Assembly: GCA_030607235.1 (NCBI GenBank)
Contig: JAUWEX010000077.1
Span: forward strand, 1-6,279
Origin: Planctomycetota bacterium
Lineage (GTDB): Bacteria; Planctomycetota; B129-G9
Reading direction: 5' to 3'
DNA: 6,279 nt
Of this stretch, positions 1 through 6,279 are shown piece by piece. Under the pieces are notes generated by a model that saw only the letters and a list, made by a program, of their open reading frames with translations, did not search any database and was not told the origin of the DNA. Position 1 is the first letter of the stretch. The number at the start of each line of letters is the position of its first letter. Both the position numbers and the translations under genes were made by a program.

Positions 1-784
1 AGCGCGCATATTCCAGCGAAAACCGCACGCGAATCGGCGTGCCGTGCCTGCCGGTGATGACGACACTCATCTCGCGGAATTCATTCGCGTCGAAATCGTC
101 CGGCCTCTCGAAACGTTCGTCCGTCGCCTCCAGCCCGATAATCCTGTCGCCGCGGAATACCCGCACCTCGCCGCGCAGTTCGCAAAACGCCACTACGTAC
201 CAGTGATGGTCGTGTGCCAGAACCGCGTAGGGCCGCAGGACGCGGCGGCGGGTTTCCTCGTCCGAGACCGAGTAGTATTCGATGCGGAGTTTCGTATTCG
301 CTGCGACAGCTTCTTCGATGAGCGCGAGTTTTTTCTCGTGCGGCCTGCTGGAGCACAGCATCCTGTGCGAGACGCCCTCGAAGTCCTCGTCCCTAACGCG
401 CGCGCGGGAAATTTTGGCGAGCAGACCCTCGGCCAGTTCCGCGATCTCGCCGCCGAGCATCTCGCCGACGTATTCGAGCGCGCAGACCAGTCCCGAATAT
501 TCCTCGGCGGTCAGGCGCACCGGCCGCGCGAAGCGGTTGGCGAAATTTACGTGCAGTCGGCCGTCTTCGATGTATGCCTGAAGATAATCCTCCGGCCCGT
601 ACGGCGGCGTGCCGCACATTATCAGCAGGCGTATGTCGTCGAAGAGATCGTCGGCCGAGCAGCCGAAGGTCTCCAGCAGGACCTCGACCGGAACCCCACT
701 TCGTCGCCGCGCCAGCGGCACGATGGTCAGCAGCCGCTTCAACTGCTCTACGCGCGGGTTTTTGTCTTTAACGGCTCGCGGCAT
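1..784 (-). CDS. PafC-like WYL-domain transcriptional regulator (partial, C-terminus beyond the left edge)
   Basis: I translated 261 open codons from the ATG at 784-782 down to base 2; the gene continues past the window edge, so the C-terminus is missing. An N-terminal helix-turn-helix-like region (about residues 10-60) leads into a stretch RLLIMCGTPPYGPEDYLQ near residues 53-70, which resembles the equivalent part of actinobacterial PafC. The WYL domain follows, with HHWYVVAFC at about 193-201 (W195, Y196, with V in place of L) and VRVFRGDRI at about 208-215. The start overlaps the stop of the PafB-like gene by 17 bases and has a strong ribosome binding site, GAGGAG at 797-792, seven bases before the ATG, so the two are very likely co-translated. 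PafC works with PafB as a DNA-damage transcription activator in mycobacteria; that role here is inference. It could instead be a generic WYL regulator. The WYL assignment is firm and the PafC assignment is likely. Confidence 0.85.
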   Translation of the reverse strand, partial: MPRAVKDKNPRVEQLKRLLTIVPLARRRSGVPVEVLLETFGCSADDLFDDIRLLIMCGTPPYGPEDYLQAYIEDGRLHVNFANRFARPVRLTAEEYSGLVCALEYVGEMLGGEIAELAEGLLAKISRARVRDEDFEGVSHRMLCSSRPHEKKLALIEEAVAANTKLRIEYYSVSDEETRRRVLRPYAVLAHDHHWYVVAFCELRGEVRVFRGDRIIGLEATDERFERPDDFDANEFREMSVVITGRHGTPIRVRFSLEYAR

Positions 785-1880
785 CGGCGGTCTCCTCTGC
801 GTACTGGTTCATCACCGTGCGAACGTAGTCCGCGAAATTTCGCTGCACCTCGGTCGGCGCGACGATTTTCGCCTTCGGCCCGAATTTCAAAAGCCAGCGG
901 AAAAATGATTCCGGCCTGGTAGCGTTGAGCGTTGCGACGCATTCGCCGCTTTCGCGCAACTCGCACTCCGCGTCCTCGCCCAGCAATTCCGCGGCGTAGC
1001 GGCCGATGCCCGCGTCGAAGCGCGTGGTAACCCGCGTCGGGCCTGTCGTCTCTGCGTCCCCGTCGCGCATCGCCCACGAGCGCATCCCCAGGTAGCGCCG
1101 GATATCGAAATCCTCCGGCACAGCGTAGGCGGGGCCTTTCGCGTCGGCGTTGAGGATTTTGACGGTGGTGAGTATGCGGTCGAGGCGGAAGACCCGCACC
1201 GCTTTTTTCGCCAGGCACCGGCCCACCAGATACCAGTGGCCGGAGTACGCGCCCAGCGCGTAGGGCGCGACCTCGCGCTTGTCAACCGCGTCGCGCGAGA
1301 TGCTGTGATAGTGGAACGACACGTTGCGGCGTGCGTCAATGGCGTCGTGGAGTATTCGGAAGTTTTCGTTGACGGTGGAATCGGTCTTGTTTTTCAGGAA
1401 ACACACGACCTCGCCCGTTCGCTCCGGTTCCGCGTCGCAGTCTTCGAAAAGGAGTTTCTGCACCGCCGAATAAAGCGGCTCGGCGAGCGGCATGTCGCGG
1501 TCGGTTGCGGCGATTGCCAGCACGCGCCCGAGCAGCGCGCGTTCCTGCGGTGTGAGGCCGAGGCCGGGCATGAAGCAGTCGCCATGCGAAACGTAGTAGC
1601 CGCCGCCGTGGCCTTTGCCGGGGCTGCTGTAGTGGACCCTGATCCCCGCGGCTTCGAGCAGTTTCCTGTCGCGCGCGAATCGCTTGTCGGCGGCCTTGTC
1701 GGGCTTGCCCGTGCCGTAAGGCGCCGCGGCCTCGCCGACCGATAGCGGCGCGCCGTAGCCTTCGACCTGTTCGCTGATGGTTTTCCACGGAACCGGGTCG
1801 CTCTGGTTGAGCAGGTAGGCAAGCAGATTCATCGTCCGCTCGATGCGGCCGATTCTGTGTTTTTCGTATGTGCGTCCCAC
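768..1880 (-). CDS. PafB-like WYL-domain transcriptional regulator
   Basis: This is a cytoplasmic DNA-binding regulator of about 370 residues, a normal length for the family. From the GTG start, an N-terminal winged-helix region (about residues 8-85) contains RIERTMNLLAYLL and a PafB-like VEGYG segment. A central WYL domain carries the namesake triplet in GHWYLVGRC (W216-Y217-L218) and the conserved VRVFRLDRI that follows it. A C-terminal WCX-like region ends in RNFADYVRTVMNQYAEE. I chose the GTG at 1880 because an upstream TTG frame opening at 1931 would overlap the -10 box, while the ATG at 1832 would remove the conserved start of the HTH. The ribosome binding site is weak (GAGAAAG about a dozen bases upstream), so the start is uncertain by several codons. 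The next gene overlaps its 3' end, giving a PafB-PafC order as in Actinobacteria. A role in DNA-damage control is inferred from the family. Confidence 0.87.
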   Translation of the reverse strand: MGRTYEKHRIGRIERTMNLLAYLLNQSDPVPWKTISEQVEGYGAPLSVGEAAAPYGTGKPDKAADKRFARDRKLLEAAGIRVHYSSPGKGHGGGYYVSHGDCFMPGLGLTPQERALLGRVLAIAATDRDMPLAEPLYSAVQKLLFEDCDAEPERTGEVVCFLKNKTDSTVNENFRILHDAIDARRNVSFHYHSISRDAVDKREVAPYALGAYSGHWYLVGRCLAKKAVRVFRLDRILTTVKILNADAKGPAYAVPEDFDIRRYLGMRSWAMRDGDAETTGPTRVTTRFDAGIGRYAAELLGEDAECELRESGECVATLNATRPESFFRWLLKFGPKAKIVAPTEVQRNFADYVRTVMNQYAEETADAASR

Positions 1881-1919
1881 GGCCTTGTCTTTCTCGTTTG
1901 GCTTTCGCCATGCGCGAGC

Positions 1920-1948
1920 ATTATACCACAATCGCCCGCCGCCGCAAA
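1920..1948 (-). promoter_or_regulatory. Extended -10 promoter for the pafB-like/pafC-like pair
   Basis: On the minus strand a consensus TATAAT (1925-1920) is preceded by TGG, forming an extended -10 element. A poor -35 candidate, TTTGCG (1948-1943), lies 17 bases upstream. Transcription would start near 1913, giving a leader of about 33 bases before the GTG at 1880. The promoter lies in the gap after the hemB stop, so the regulators can be expressed apart from hemB. I see no convincing terminator between hemB and this promoter, so read-through is also possible. Confidence 0.65.
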
Positions 1949-1961
1949 CCGCGGACGCGGA

Positions 1962-2945
1962 TTATCGTCCACTCTGCGCGAGAAAGCGGGCCGCGTCTTT
2001 GGCCCAGTAAGTGAGGATGAAGTCGGCTCCGGCGCGCTTGATCGCAGTCAGTATTTCCATCGACGCGGCGCGCTCGTCCAGCCAGCTCTGCTGCGCCGCG
2101 GCCTTTATCATCGCGTATTCGCCGCTGACGCAATACGCCGCCACCGGCACGCGGCAGGTCTCCCTGACGCGGCGGACGATGTCGAGGTACGGCAGCGCGG
2201 GCTTGACCATCACGATGTCGGCGCCTTCGTCGATGTCCATCGCGACCTCGCGCAGGGCCTCGTTGGCGTTGGCGGGGTCCATCTGGTACGACCGCCGGTC
2301 GCCGAACTTCGGCGCGCACTCCGCGGCGTCGCGGAACGGCCCGTAAAAGGCCGAGGCGTATTTTGCGGCGTAGGACATGATCGGCAGGTCGTGGAAACCG
2401 CCCCCGTCCAGCGCGGTGCGTATCGCGGCGACGCGCCCGTCCATCATGTCGCTGGGCGCGACCATGTCGGCCCCGGCCCCGGCGAGGCTCAACGCGCTTT
2501 TGGCCAGCAGCGCCAGCGTGCGGTCGTTGTCGACGCGCCCGTCGCAAACCACTCCGCAGTGGCCGTGGTCGGTGTATTCGCAAAGGCACACGTCGGCGAT
2601 GAGCAGCGTGTCGATGCCCTGTTTTTTTATCGCGCGGATAGCCTGTTGGACGATGCCGCTGTCGGAATACGCCTCCGAGCCGAGCGGGTCTTTGTTTTCG
2701 GGGATGCCGAAAAGGATGACGGCGGGGATTCGTAGCGCGGCGATCTCGGCGACCTCTTCGACGAGCGTGTCGACGGAAAACCGGTGAATTCCGGGCATCG
2801 ACGGGATTGCCTGCCGCAGGCCGCGCCCGTGAGCGACGAACAGCGGCATGACCAGATCGTCCACGCTCAGTCGCGTCTCGGCGACGAGTCGCCGAAGGTT
2901 GGCGCTGCTTCGCGTGCGCCGGGGTCTGTGTTGCGGGAACTTCAT
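1962..2945 (-). CDS. hemB: Porphobilinogen synthase (delta-aminolevulinic acid dehydratase), zinc type
   Basis: HemB condenses two 5-aminolevulinate molecules into porphobilinogen, an early cytoplasmic step of heme and tetrapyrrole synthesis. The protein has 327 residues, close to the 324 of E. coli, and its start ([15 protein letters not shown]) aligns with the E. coli N-terminus, which fixes the ATG. The zinc-ligand motif [14 protein letters not shown] is intact with C120, C122 and C130, so this is a zinc-dependent enzyme rather than the magnesium-only type with aspartates. Both active-site lysines are present: K195 in [15 protein letters not shown] and K248 in [10 protein letters not shown]. 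The PSDMMDGR motif lies at 164-171. The ATG follows the stop of the AsmA-like gene after a single base, and no clear ribosome binding site is visible, so translation is probably coupled to that gene. No missing key residue is seen. Confidence 0.97.
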   Translation of the reverse strand: MKFPQHRPRRTRSSANLRRLVAETRLSVDDLVMPLFVAHGRGLRQAIPSMPGIHRFSVDTLVEEVAEIAALRIPAVILFGIPENKDPLGSEAYSDSGIVQQAIRAIKKQGIDTLLIADVCLCEYTDHGHCGVVCDGRVDNDRTLALLAKSALSLAGAGADMVAPSDMMDGRVAAIRTALDGGGFHDLPIMSYAAKYASAFYGPFRDAAECAPKFGDRRSYQMDPANANEALREVAMDIDEGADIVMVKPALPYLDIVRRVRETCRVPVAAYCVSGEYAMIKAAAQQSWLDERAASMEILTAIKRAGADFILTYWAKDAARFLAQSGR

Positions 2946-2946
2946 A

Positions 2947-5553
2947 TCAAGGCTCGGTGGTGTCTTCGGATTTTTTGGGGATGATAATCGGAATCACTTT
3001 TTCTGTGAGGCCGCTGACGATGCTGAGCGGATCTATTGCGATTTTCGGGTCGTTGTAATTGCCCGTGATCCGGAAACGTGTCAGGCCGAATCTTTTGCCG
3101 ACGATAATGTCGCCGAAAATACCGTCGAGGATTTTGCCGATGCCCGGGATTCTTGCCAGCAGGGCCGAGCCGAGGCGCAGCGAACCGTTCAAATTCAGGT
3201 TGCCGTCGTAGTCGACCGTGCCCTCGGCGTCGATGCGCAGCATCGACGAAAACGCGCGCAGTTCGCGGATTTCCAGGCCGTCCTTGCCTGCGGTGAGGGT
3301 GCAGTATATGTCGCACGTCTCCGAGCCGGGAATCTCGATGCCGATCTGCGAGACGAGTTTGGCGAAGAGTTTCGACAGGATCGGGTCGATGCCGGTGTTA
3401 ACGTCCTGTATCCACACGGTCCCCGAGAGCGATTCCTCCGATTGCAGCGTCGCGTCCATTATTTCGAGTTTGCCGTGCATGCGGCCCTTTAGGACGGTGC
3501 CGGAATTCAGGCCCTGAAGTTTCTGGAACTGTACGTCCTTAAAGGCAATCCAGCCCAATGAGGCGGAGACCTCGTTGATCGAGGTGCCGGTGTCGCCGAA
3601 GAGTTTTCCGCCGGCGAGATTGCTGTCGCCGAGCAGCAATTGCAGCCGGTCGCCCTCGGCCCGCAGCGTCATCAGGTCGATGCCCACATCGACTTTGGGT
3701 TCGGTCGGGCTGATGAGCAGGCGCGAGGGCATTACTTCCGTGCTGACGTTTTCGATTTTTGGGATGCCGTCCTTTAGAGAGACGTTGAGGGTGCTGCGGA
3801 AGTCCGCATGGCCGGTAAGCCCAAGCGTCTCGAGCCAGTCCTGTCTGCCGATAAGCATCGCCAACCAGCCTTCGCTGACGGGAAAGCCCGACGAGAGTAT
3901 CTCGATCCGGCCGTTGCCGCTCATGTCGATCTCGCCCGACATGACGAAATCGCCCATCCCGTCCGGCGGCGGAGTGCCTTGCCGGTCGACCGCTATCCGG
4001 CCGCGCATGTCGTGCACCGAAGCGCCGGTCGGGTCGATAAGAATCGCGCCCGCAAGGCCGATCATCGGCAGCGGCAGGCCGGGCCACTGCAACACGCCCG
4101 CACTCAGCCGCACGTCGGCGAACCACTCCGTCTTCGCGTCCTCGGCGAGTTTCACTTCGCCGGAAACGCCCAGGCTTCCGCCGATTTTCCAGCCGCTTGC
4201 GGCGAGATCGATCTCGAGTTCTTCCGGTATTATCCGCGCGAGGGTGTCCGTGTCGAATTCCAGCCCGCCGAAGTCGTACTGCATTACGACGCTGCGCTGC
4301 GCCATGTCGCCGCGCCACTTGACCGTGAGGTCGCTCATCGACAGAATCCTGCCGGTGAGTTCGCCGCCGATTTCGTCCGCTGAATAGCGCGTAACGCTCG
4401 TGCCGCCCTCGAAGATCGTCAGCGGCGCTTTAACCTGCCGCGCTATCAGCACGGTAATCTTTTCGAACTTGACCGCGCCGATGCTGCGCAGGTGCTTGAT
4501 TACGCGGTCGAGGGTCAGCGGCTCGCTCTCCTTCTTCGGGGCCGAGGGCAGCGAGCGGTCGATGAAGACGTCGACCTCGCCGATGCGGATATCGACGCCT
4601 TCGAGGCTGCCCCACATGAGCGCGGGGACGCTGGCCCGCACGCGCAGGTTTTTCAGCGACCACGCTACATTGTAGCGATCGTCGGAGGCGATGTTTTCGA
4701 TAGTAATCGTGCCCGAGGAGTCGATGCGCTTCTTGCCGGTGATTTTTACGTCGCTTATTTCCTCGGGGATCGCGGTCATTCCCACGGCGGCCCCCAGCGC
4801 CATCAGCCCGAAGGCCAGCAACACGCCGCAGACCAGCGCGACGCCTTTTATCCAGGCTTTTTTTCTGAACAGGCGGATAATCATGTACGCCAGCGCGCCC
4901 AACAGCAAAACGAGGAAACTGCCGGGTGCCAAAAACGCCGGAAGGAGCGTCCGCCCGCCAATCGAGGGGCCGAGGATTGAGGCGAGCAGCAAAAGCGCGG
5001 CCGTGGCGGGGATCAGCAACAGCCATGCGAGCCGCCGGAGTTTGGTTTTGCTCCGCAGCCCCCGCAGGCCCGCGAGAACGAGCATCCACACTACCCCGAT
5101 CACGCCCCAGACGACCAGCGATGCGCCCGCAATGGATTGCGGCGGCTGCGCGGTTCGCTCCGGCATCTCCGAGAGCAGCGGCGTGGCGGGGGATTTGAGC
5201 GGGATTTCGGCGCTGCGCGGCGTCGACCGCGCGGGAGGCGTTTCGCGGTATCGATCGGTGAACTCTCGATTTTTCGCGGCCCACTCGGCGAGGCCCGCGT
5301 TTTCGAGTTGCTCGGCGAAGGCGTCGCGTTGCTCGAGTATCCTTAGCATGTTGCTCTTGCGCAGGCTTTCGAATTCGTCGAGCTCTTTGTTGAGAGCCTC
5401 GCTGAATTCATCGCCTGTTGCGGGGATATCGCCGGCCTGAGCCGGGAAAGTGTCGCCTTGCGGTGCGACGATATTCTCGGCCGCAGCCGCGGTCGCGGCG
5501 ACCAGTGCCAACGCGAAGACGACCAGCGCCGTTGTTTTTCGCATGAGTTTCAT
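2947..5553 (-). CDS. AsmA-like envelope protein with signal peptide and four membrane helices
   Basis: This is an 868-residue protein with no exact match that I recognise. A signal peptide (1-25, probable cleavage after TAAAA) is followed by a charged helical, possibly coiled-coil region (about 48-103) and a proline-rich linker (105-140). Four hydrophobic helices lie at about 145-163, 175-194, 207-227 and 235-259. The loops between helices 1-2 ([11 protein letters not shown]) and 3-4 ([10 protein letters not shown]) are strongly basic, so they should be cytoplasmic; this puts both the N-terminal region and the 600-residue C-terminal part in the periplasm. That part is rich in alternating beta-type segments and ends with [19 protein letters not shown] (about 826-844), typical of the AsmA/YhdP/TamB-like superfamily linked to lipid transport and outer-membrane homeostasis. 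A C747-C751 pair could form a disulfide. ATG at 5553 is used; a second ATG lies three codons in. hemB follows one base downstream. The function is inferred only at superfamily level. Confidence 0.85.
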   Translation of the reverse strand: MKLMRKTTALVVFALALVAATAAAAENIVAPQGDTFPAQAGDIPATGDEFSEALNKELDEFESLRKSNMLRILEQRDAFAEQLENAGLAEWAAKNREFTDRYRETPPARSTPRSAEIPLKSPATPLLSEMPERTAQPPQSIAGASLVVWGVIGVVWMLVLAGLRGLRSKTKLRRLAWLLLIPATAALLLLASILGPSIGGRTLLPAFLAPGSFLVLLLGALAYMIIRLFRKKAWIKGVALVCGVLLAFGLMALGAAVGMTAIPEEISDVKITGKKRIDSSGTITIENIASDDRYNVAWSLKNLRVRASVPALMWGSLEGVDIRIGEVDVFIDRSLPSAPKKESEPLTLDRVIKHLRSIGAVKFEKITVLIARQVKAPLTIFEGGTSVTRYSADEIGGELTGRILSMSDLTVKWRGDMAQRSVVMQYDFGGLEFDTDTLARIIPEELEIDLAASGWKIGGSLGVSGEVKLAEDAKTEWFADVRLSAGVLQWPGLPLPMIGLAGAILIDPTGASVHDMRGRIAVDRQGTPPPDGMGDFVMSGEIDMSGNGRIEILSSGFPVSEGWLAMLIGRQDWLETLGLTGHADFRSTLNVSLKDGIPKIENVSTEVMPSRLLISPTEPKVDVGIDLMTLRAEGDRLQLLLGDSNLAGGKLFGDTGTSINEVSASLGWIAFKDVQFQKLQGLNSGTVLKGRMHGKLEIMDATLQSEESLSGTVWIQDVNTGIDPILSKLFAKLVSQIGIEIPGSETCDIYCTLTAGKDGLEIRELRAFSSMLRIDAEGTVDYDGNLNLNGSLRLGSALLARIPGIGKILDGIFGDIIVGKRFGLTRFRITGNYNDPKIAIDPLSIVSGLTEKVIPIIIPKKSEDTTEP

Positions 5554-5567
5554 AGGCTTCGTTCCAT

Positions 5568-5577
5568 TTTCCGGAAA
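5568..5577. promoter_or_regulatory. Palindrome at the predicted transcription start of the AsmA-like gene
   Basis: TTTCCGGAAA is a perfect 10-base palindrome that begins in the last base of the -10 box and covers the predicted start site at about 5570. A repressor bound here would block initiation. It is also short enough to be chance, and no known operator matches it to my knowledge. Confidence 0.25.
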
Positions 5578-5605
5578 TTCTATTGCAGCACCCGCGCAAA
5601 GTCAA
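5577..5605 (-). promoter_or_regulatory. Near-consensus sigma70 promoter for the AsmA-like gene and hemB
   Basis: On the minus strand, TTGACT (5605-5600, five of six consensus bases) and TAGAAT (5582-5577, five of six) are separated by exactly 17 bases. The predicted transcription start is near 5570, about 17 bases before the ATG at 5553. No other minus-strand box pair in the gap matches as well. It should transcribe the AsmA-like gene together with hemB. Confidence 0.65.
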
Positions 5606-5651
5606 ACGAAACGCCTCGCGGGCCATAATTTATACGCAGCCGCGAGCGTGC

Positions 5652-5665
5652 AATTCGATCGAATT
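5652..5665. promoter_or_regulatory. Palindrome abutting the -35 box of the plus-strand promoter
   Basis: AATTCGATCGAATT is a perfect 14-base palindrome; with a one-base bulge the arms extend to GC on each side (5650-5668). It touches the first base of the plus-strand -35 box (5665-5670) and lies about 50 bases upstream of the minus-strand -35, so a dimeric regulator here could affect both divergent promoters. No family can be named from the motif; it does not fit the known LexA boxes I can recall. Confidence 0.4.
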
Positions 5666-5692
5666 TGCTTTCGGGCGATTATGTGGTATAAT
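5665..5692 (+). promoter_or_regulatory. Extended -10 promoter for the small membrane-protein gene
   Basis: A consensus TATAAT (5687-5692), preceded by TGG as an extended -10, has a partial -35 TTGCTT (5665-5670) 16 bases upstream. Transcription should start near 5699. The -10 and the bases upstream of it nearly repeat the pafB-like promoter. It faces away from the AsmA-like/hemB promoter across the same gap. Confidence 0.65.
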
Positions 5693-5702
5693 AAACGTAT
5701 AA

Positions 5703-5747
5703 ATGGTGCATGAACTGACCGGGCGTGAATTGTTTGAATATGAATGA
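5703..5747 (+). CDS. Possible 14-codon leader ORF
   Basis: An ATG three to four bases after the predicted transcription start opens a reading frame of 14 codons, MVHELTGRELFEYE. Its TGA (5745-5747) overlaps the ATG at 5744 of the next gene in the sequence ATGA, the arrangement often used for coupled translation. No ribosome binding site is possible, so it would be read as a leaderless start. An ORF this short can easily be chance, and it has no recognised product. Confidence 0.2.
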   Translation: MVHELTGRELFEYE

Positions 5748-6115
5748 ATGGGTGGTGTATGGGCGCGGAGTTAGTGATATACATGGTGATTTTCTGGCTG
5801 GGCCTTATGAGCGCGGTGATATTGGCGCTGGCGGCGGTGAGATGCATCAGGAATCGTCGCAGCCAGGATTTCATCGTCGAAGACGAATACATAAGCGATT
5901 CCGTGGTGCCGATACTGCGGTGGAATCTGCGAGGCGGCCCCAGCGCGCTTAACCGCAGGCGTAGCGCCGAGGCCTTCGAAACGATGGAATTCGGCGAATC
6001 GCATCTCGAACTTCTTGAGGCACTGCGCACGCGCGACCAACTTGCCAGCCGCGTCGCGGCGCGGATACTGGGGCATATGGATACGCAGGGCAGCCCGCAC
6101 GCATGGATGAAATGA
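5744..6115 (+). CDS. Small single-pass membrane protein of unknown function
   Basis: This 123-residue protein is not one I recognise. One hydrophobic helix (about residues 9-33, ELVIYMVIFWLGLMSAVILA and onward) is followed by basic RNRR, which suggests the N-terminus is outside and the remaining 90 residues are cytoplasmic. That tail has an acidic patch (FIVEDEY, 43-49), a basic RRR (71-73) and a charged helical region, FGESHLELLEALRTRDQLASRVAARIL (about 82-108). A stop lies directly before the ATG at 5744, so this is the longest ATG start; an ATG at 5759 with GGGTGG just upstream is an alternative giving 118 residues. The gene has its own promoter and a strong terminator, so it is probably a single-gene unit unless the leader ORF is real. 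Codon structure and the fitting signals on both sides support it being a real gene; competing frames here have low-complexity arginine/glycine-rich products. Confidence 0.7.
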   Translation: MNGWCMGAELVIYMVIFWLGLMSAVILALAAVRCIRNRRSQDFIVEDEYISDSVVPILRWNLRGGPSALNRRRSAEAFETMEFGESHLELLEALRTRDQLASRVAARILGHMDTQGSPHAWMK

Positions 6116-6154
6116 CCTCTTGGAGGTGGTGGCGGAGTGCGGAGAAAAATACAT

Positions 6155-6182
6155 TGGGTCGACGAAAGTCGGCCCATTTTTT
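6155..6182 (+). terminator. Rho-independent terminator of the small membrane-protein gene
   Basis: A nine-pair stem (6155-6163 with 6168-6176, including one T-G wobble) closed by a GAAA tetraloop is followed at once by six T residues (6177-6182). It lies 40 bases after the stop codon and just before the tRNA promoter, so it separates the two transcription units. A run of five A residues a few bases upstream of the stem gives only weak potential in the other direction. Confidence 0.9.
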
Positions 6183-6189
6183 ATGAGAG

Positions 6190-6217
6190 TTGACAGCAAA
6201 GCGACTTTTGCTATAAT
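6190..6217 (+). promoter_or_regulatory. Full-consensus promoter of tRNA-Pro
   Basis: TTGACA (6190-6195) and TATAAT (6212-6217) both match the sigma70 consensus perfectly, with a 16-base spacer. Transcription should start near 6224, giving a very short leader before the tRNA at 6231. Such strong boxes are usual for stable RNA genes. No clear GC-rich discriminator is seen; the stretch after the -10 is CCGGCCC. Confidence 0.9.
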
Positions 6218-6230
6218 CCGGCCCAAAACA

Positions 6231-6279
6231 CGGGGCGTGGCTCAGCTTGGGTAGAGCGCTGCGTTCGGGACGCAGAGGT
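6231..6279 (+). tRNA. tRNA-Pro, anticodon CGG (partial, 3' end beyond the window)
   Basis: The 5' part folds as a tRNA: acceptor strand CGGGGCG (6231-6237), TG, D stem GCTC/GAGC (6240-6243 with 6254-6257), and anticodon stem CTGCG/CGCAG (6259-6263 with 6271-6275) around the loop TTCGGGA. The anticodon CGG at 6266-6268 reads the proline codon CCG, and the sequence resembles bacterial tRNA-Pro. The variable loop is just reached; the T arm, the 3' acceptor strand and any encoded CCA are outside the window. Confidence 0.95.

Noticed and set aside
44..922. Long plus-strand open frame across the WYL regulator genes
   Set aside because: It is antisense to two genes with clear WYL motifs, its product is arginine-rich with no domain, and it has no ribosome binding site or promoter. 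Long antisense frames are expected at this GC content.
1336..1911. ATG at 1911 soon after the pafB-like promoter, opening a 191-codon frame
   Set aside because: It is in a different frame from the WYL protein and gives an arginine-rich, low-complexity product with no domain.
1881..1931. TTG start at 1931 for the pafB-like protein (17 extra residues)
   Set aside because: The codons W-Y-N after it are the -10 box itself, so the transcript from this promoter would begin downstream of the TTG.
1943..1958. GC-rich CCGCGG/GCGG repeats after hemB as a terminator
   Set aside because: The stem is short and no T run follows, so it does not qualify as a rho-independent terminator.
1857..2735. Plus-strand open frame of 292 codons opposite hemB and the start of the pafB-like gene
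   Set aside because: It is antisense to hemB, whose catalytic residues are all intact, and runs across the pafB-like promoter. The product is low-complexity and histidine/valine/arginine-rich.
3575..4387. Plus-strand open frame of 270 codons opposite the AsmA-like gene
   Set aside because: Serine/proline/arginine-rich translation typical of an antisense shadow; the minus-strand frame has a coherent signal peptide, helices and AsmA-like end.
5629..5634. Minus-strand TATAAA as a -10 for the AsmA-like gene
   Set aside because: No -35 lies at proper spacing, whereas TTGACT-17-TAGAAT just downstream is a far better promoter.
6115..6127. Small hairpin ACCTC-TTG-GAGGT right after the membrane-protein stop
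   Set aside because: Five pairs with a three-base loop and no T run; the real terminator is 28 bases further on. The GGAGG in it is followed by no start codon at a useful distance.

Overview
The window comes from a GC-rich, Gram-negative-type (diderm) bacterium. The evidence is a large AsmA-like envelope protein with a signal peptide, sigma70-style promoters with near-consensus boxes, and a zinc-type HemB close in length and alignment to the E. coli enzyme. Tandem PafB/PafC-like regulators are best known from Actinobacteria but also occur elsewhere. I cannot assign a phylum. A PVC-like or similar environmental lineage is only a guess.

Most of the window is one minus-strand gene run, read from right to left. 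It starts at a near-consensus promoter around 5577-5605. First comes an 868-residue AsmA-like membrane protein (5553 to 2947). One base later comes hemB, porphobilinogen synthase (2945 to 1962). About 80 bases further on, behind its own extended -10 promoter, lies a pair of overlapping WYL-domain regulator genes that resemble PafB (1880 to 768) and PafC (784, running off the left edge). In mycobacteria PafB and PafC together activate the LexA-independent DNA-damage response. Here that role is inferred from family resemblance only.

The right end is read on the plus strand. A divergent promoter (5665-5692) precedes a small, unrecognised single-pass membrane protein (5744-6115), which ends at a clean rho-independent terminator (6155-6182). 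A consensus promoter (6190-6217) then drives a tRNA-Pro(CGG) gene cut by the window end. The 190-base gap between the divergent genes (5554-5743) holds two facing promoters, two perfect palindromes placed at promoter positions, and a possible 14-codon leader ORF.

I see no CRISPR array, insertion sequence, phage gene or obvious new defence system. The points most worth following up are the unusual architecture of the AsmA-like protein, the PafBC-like pair outside its usual setting, and a promoter element shared almost exactly between the pafB-like gene and the small membrane-protein gene.
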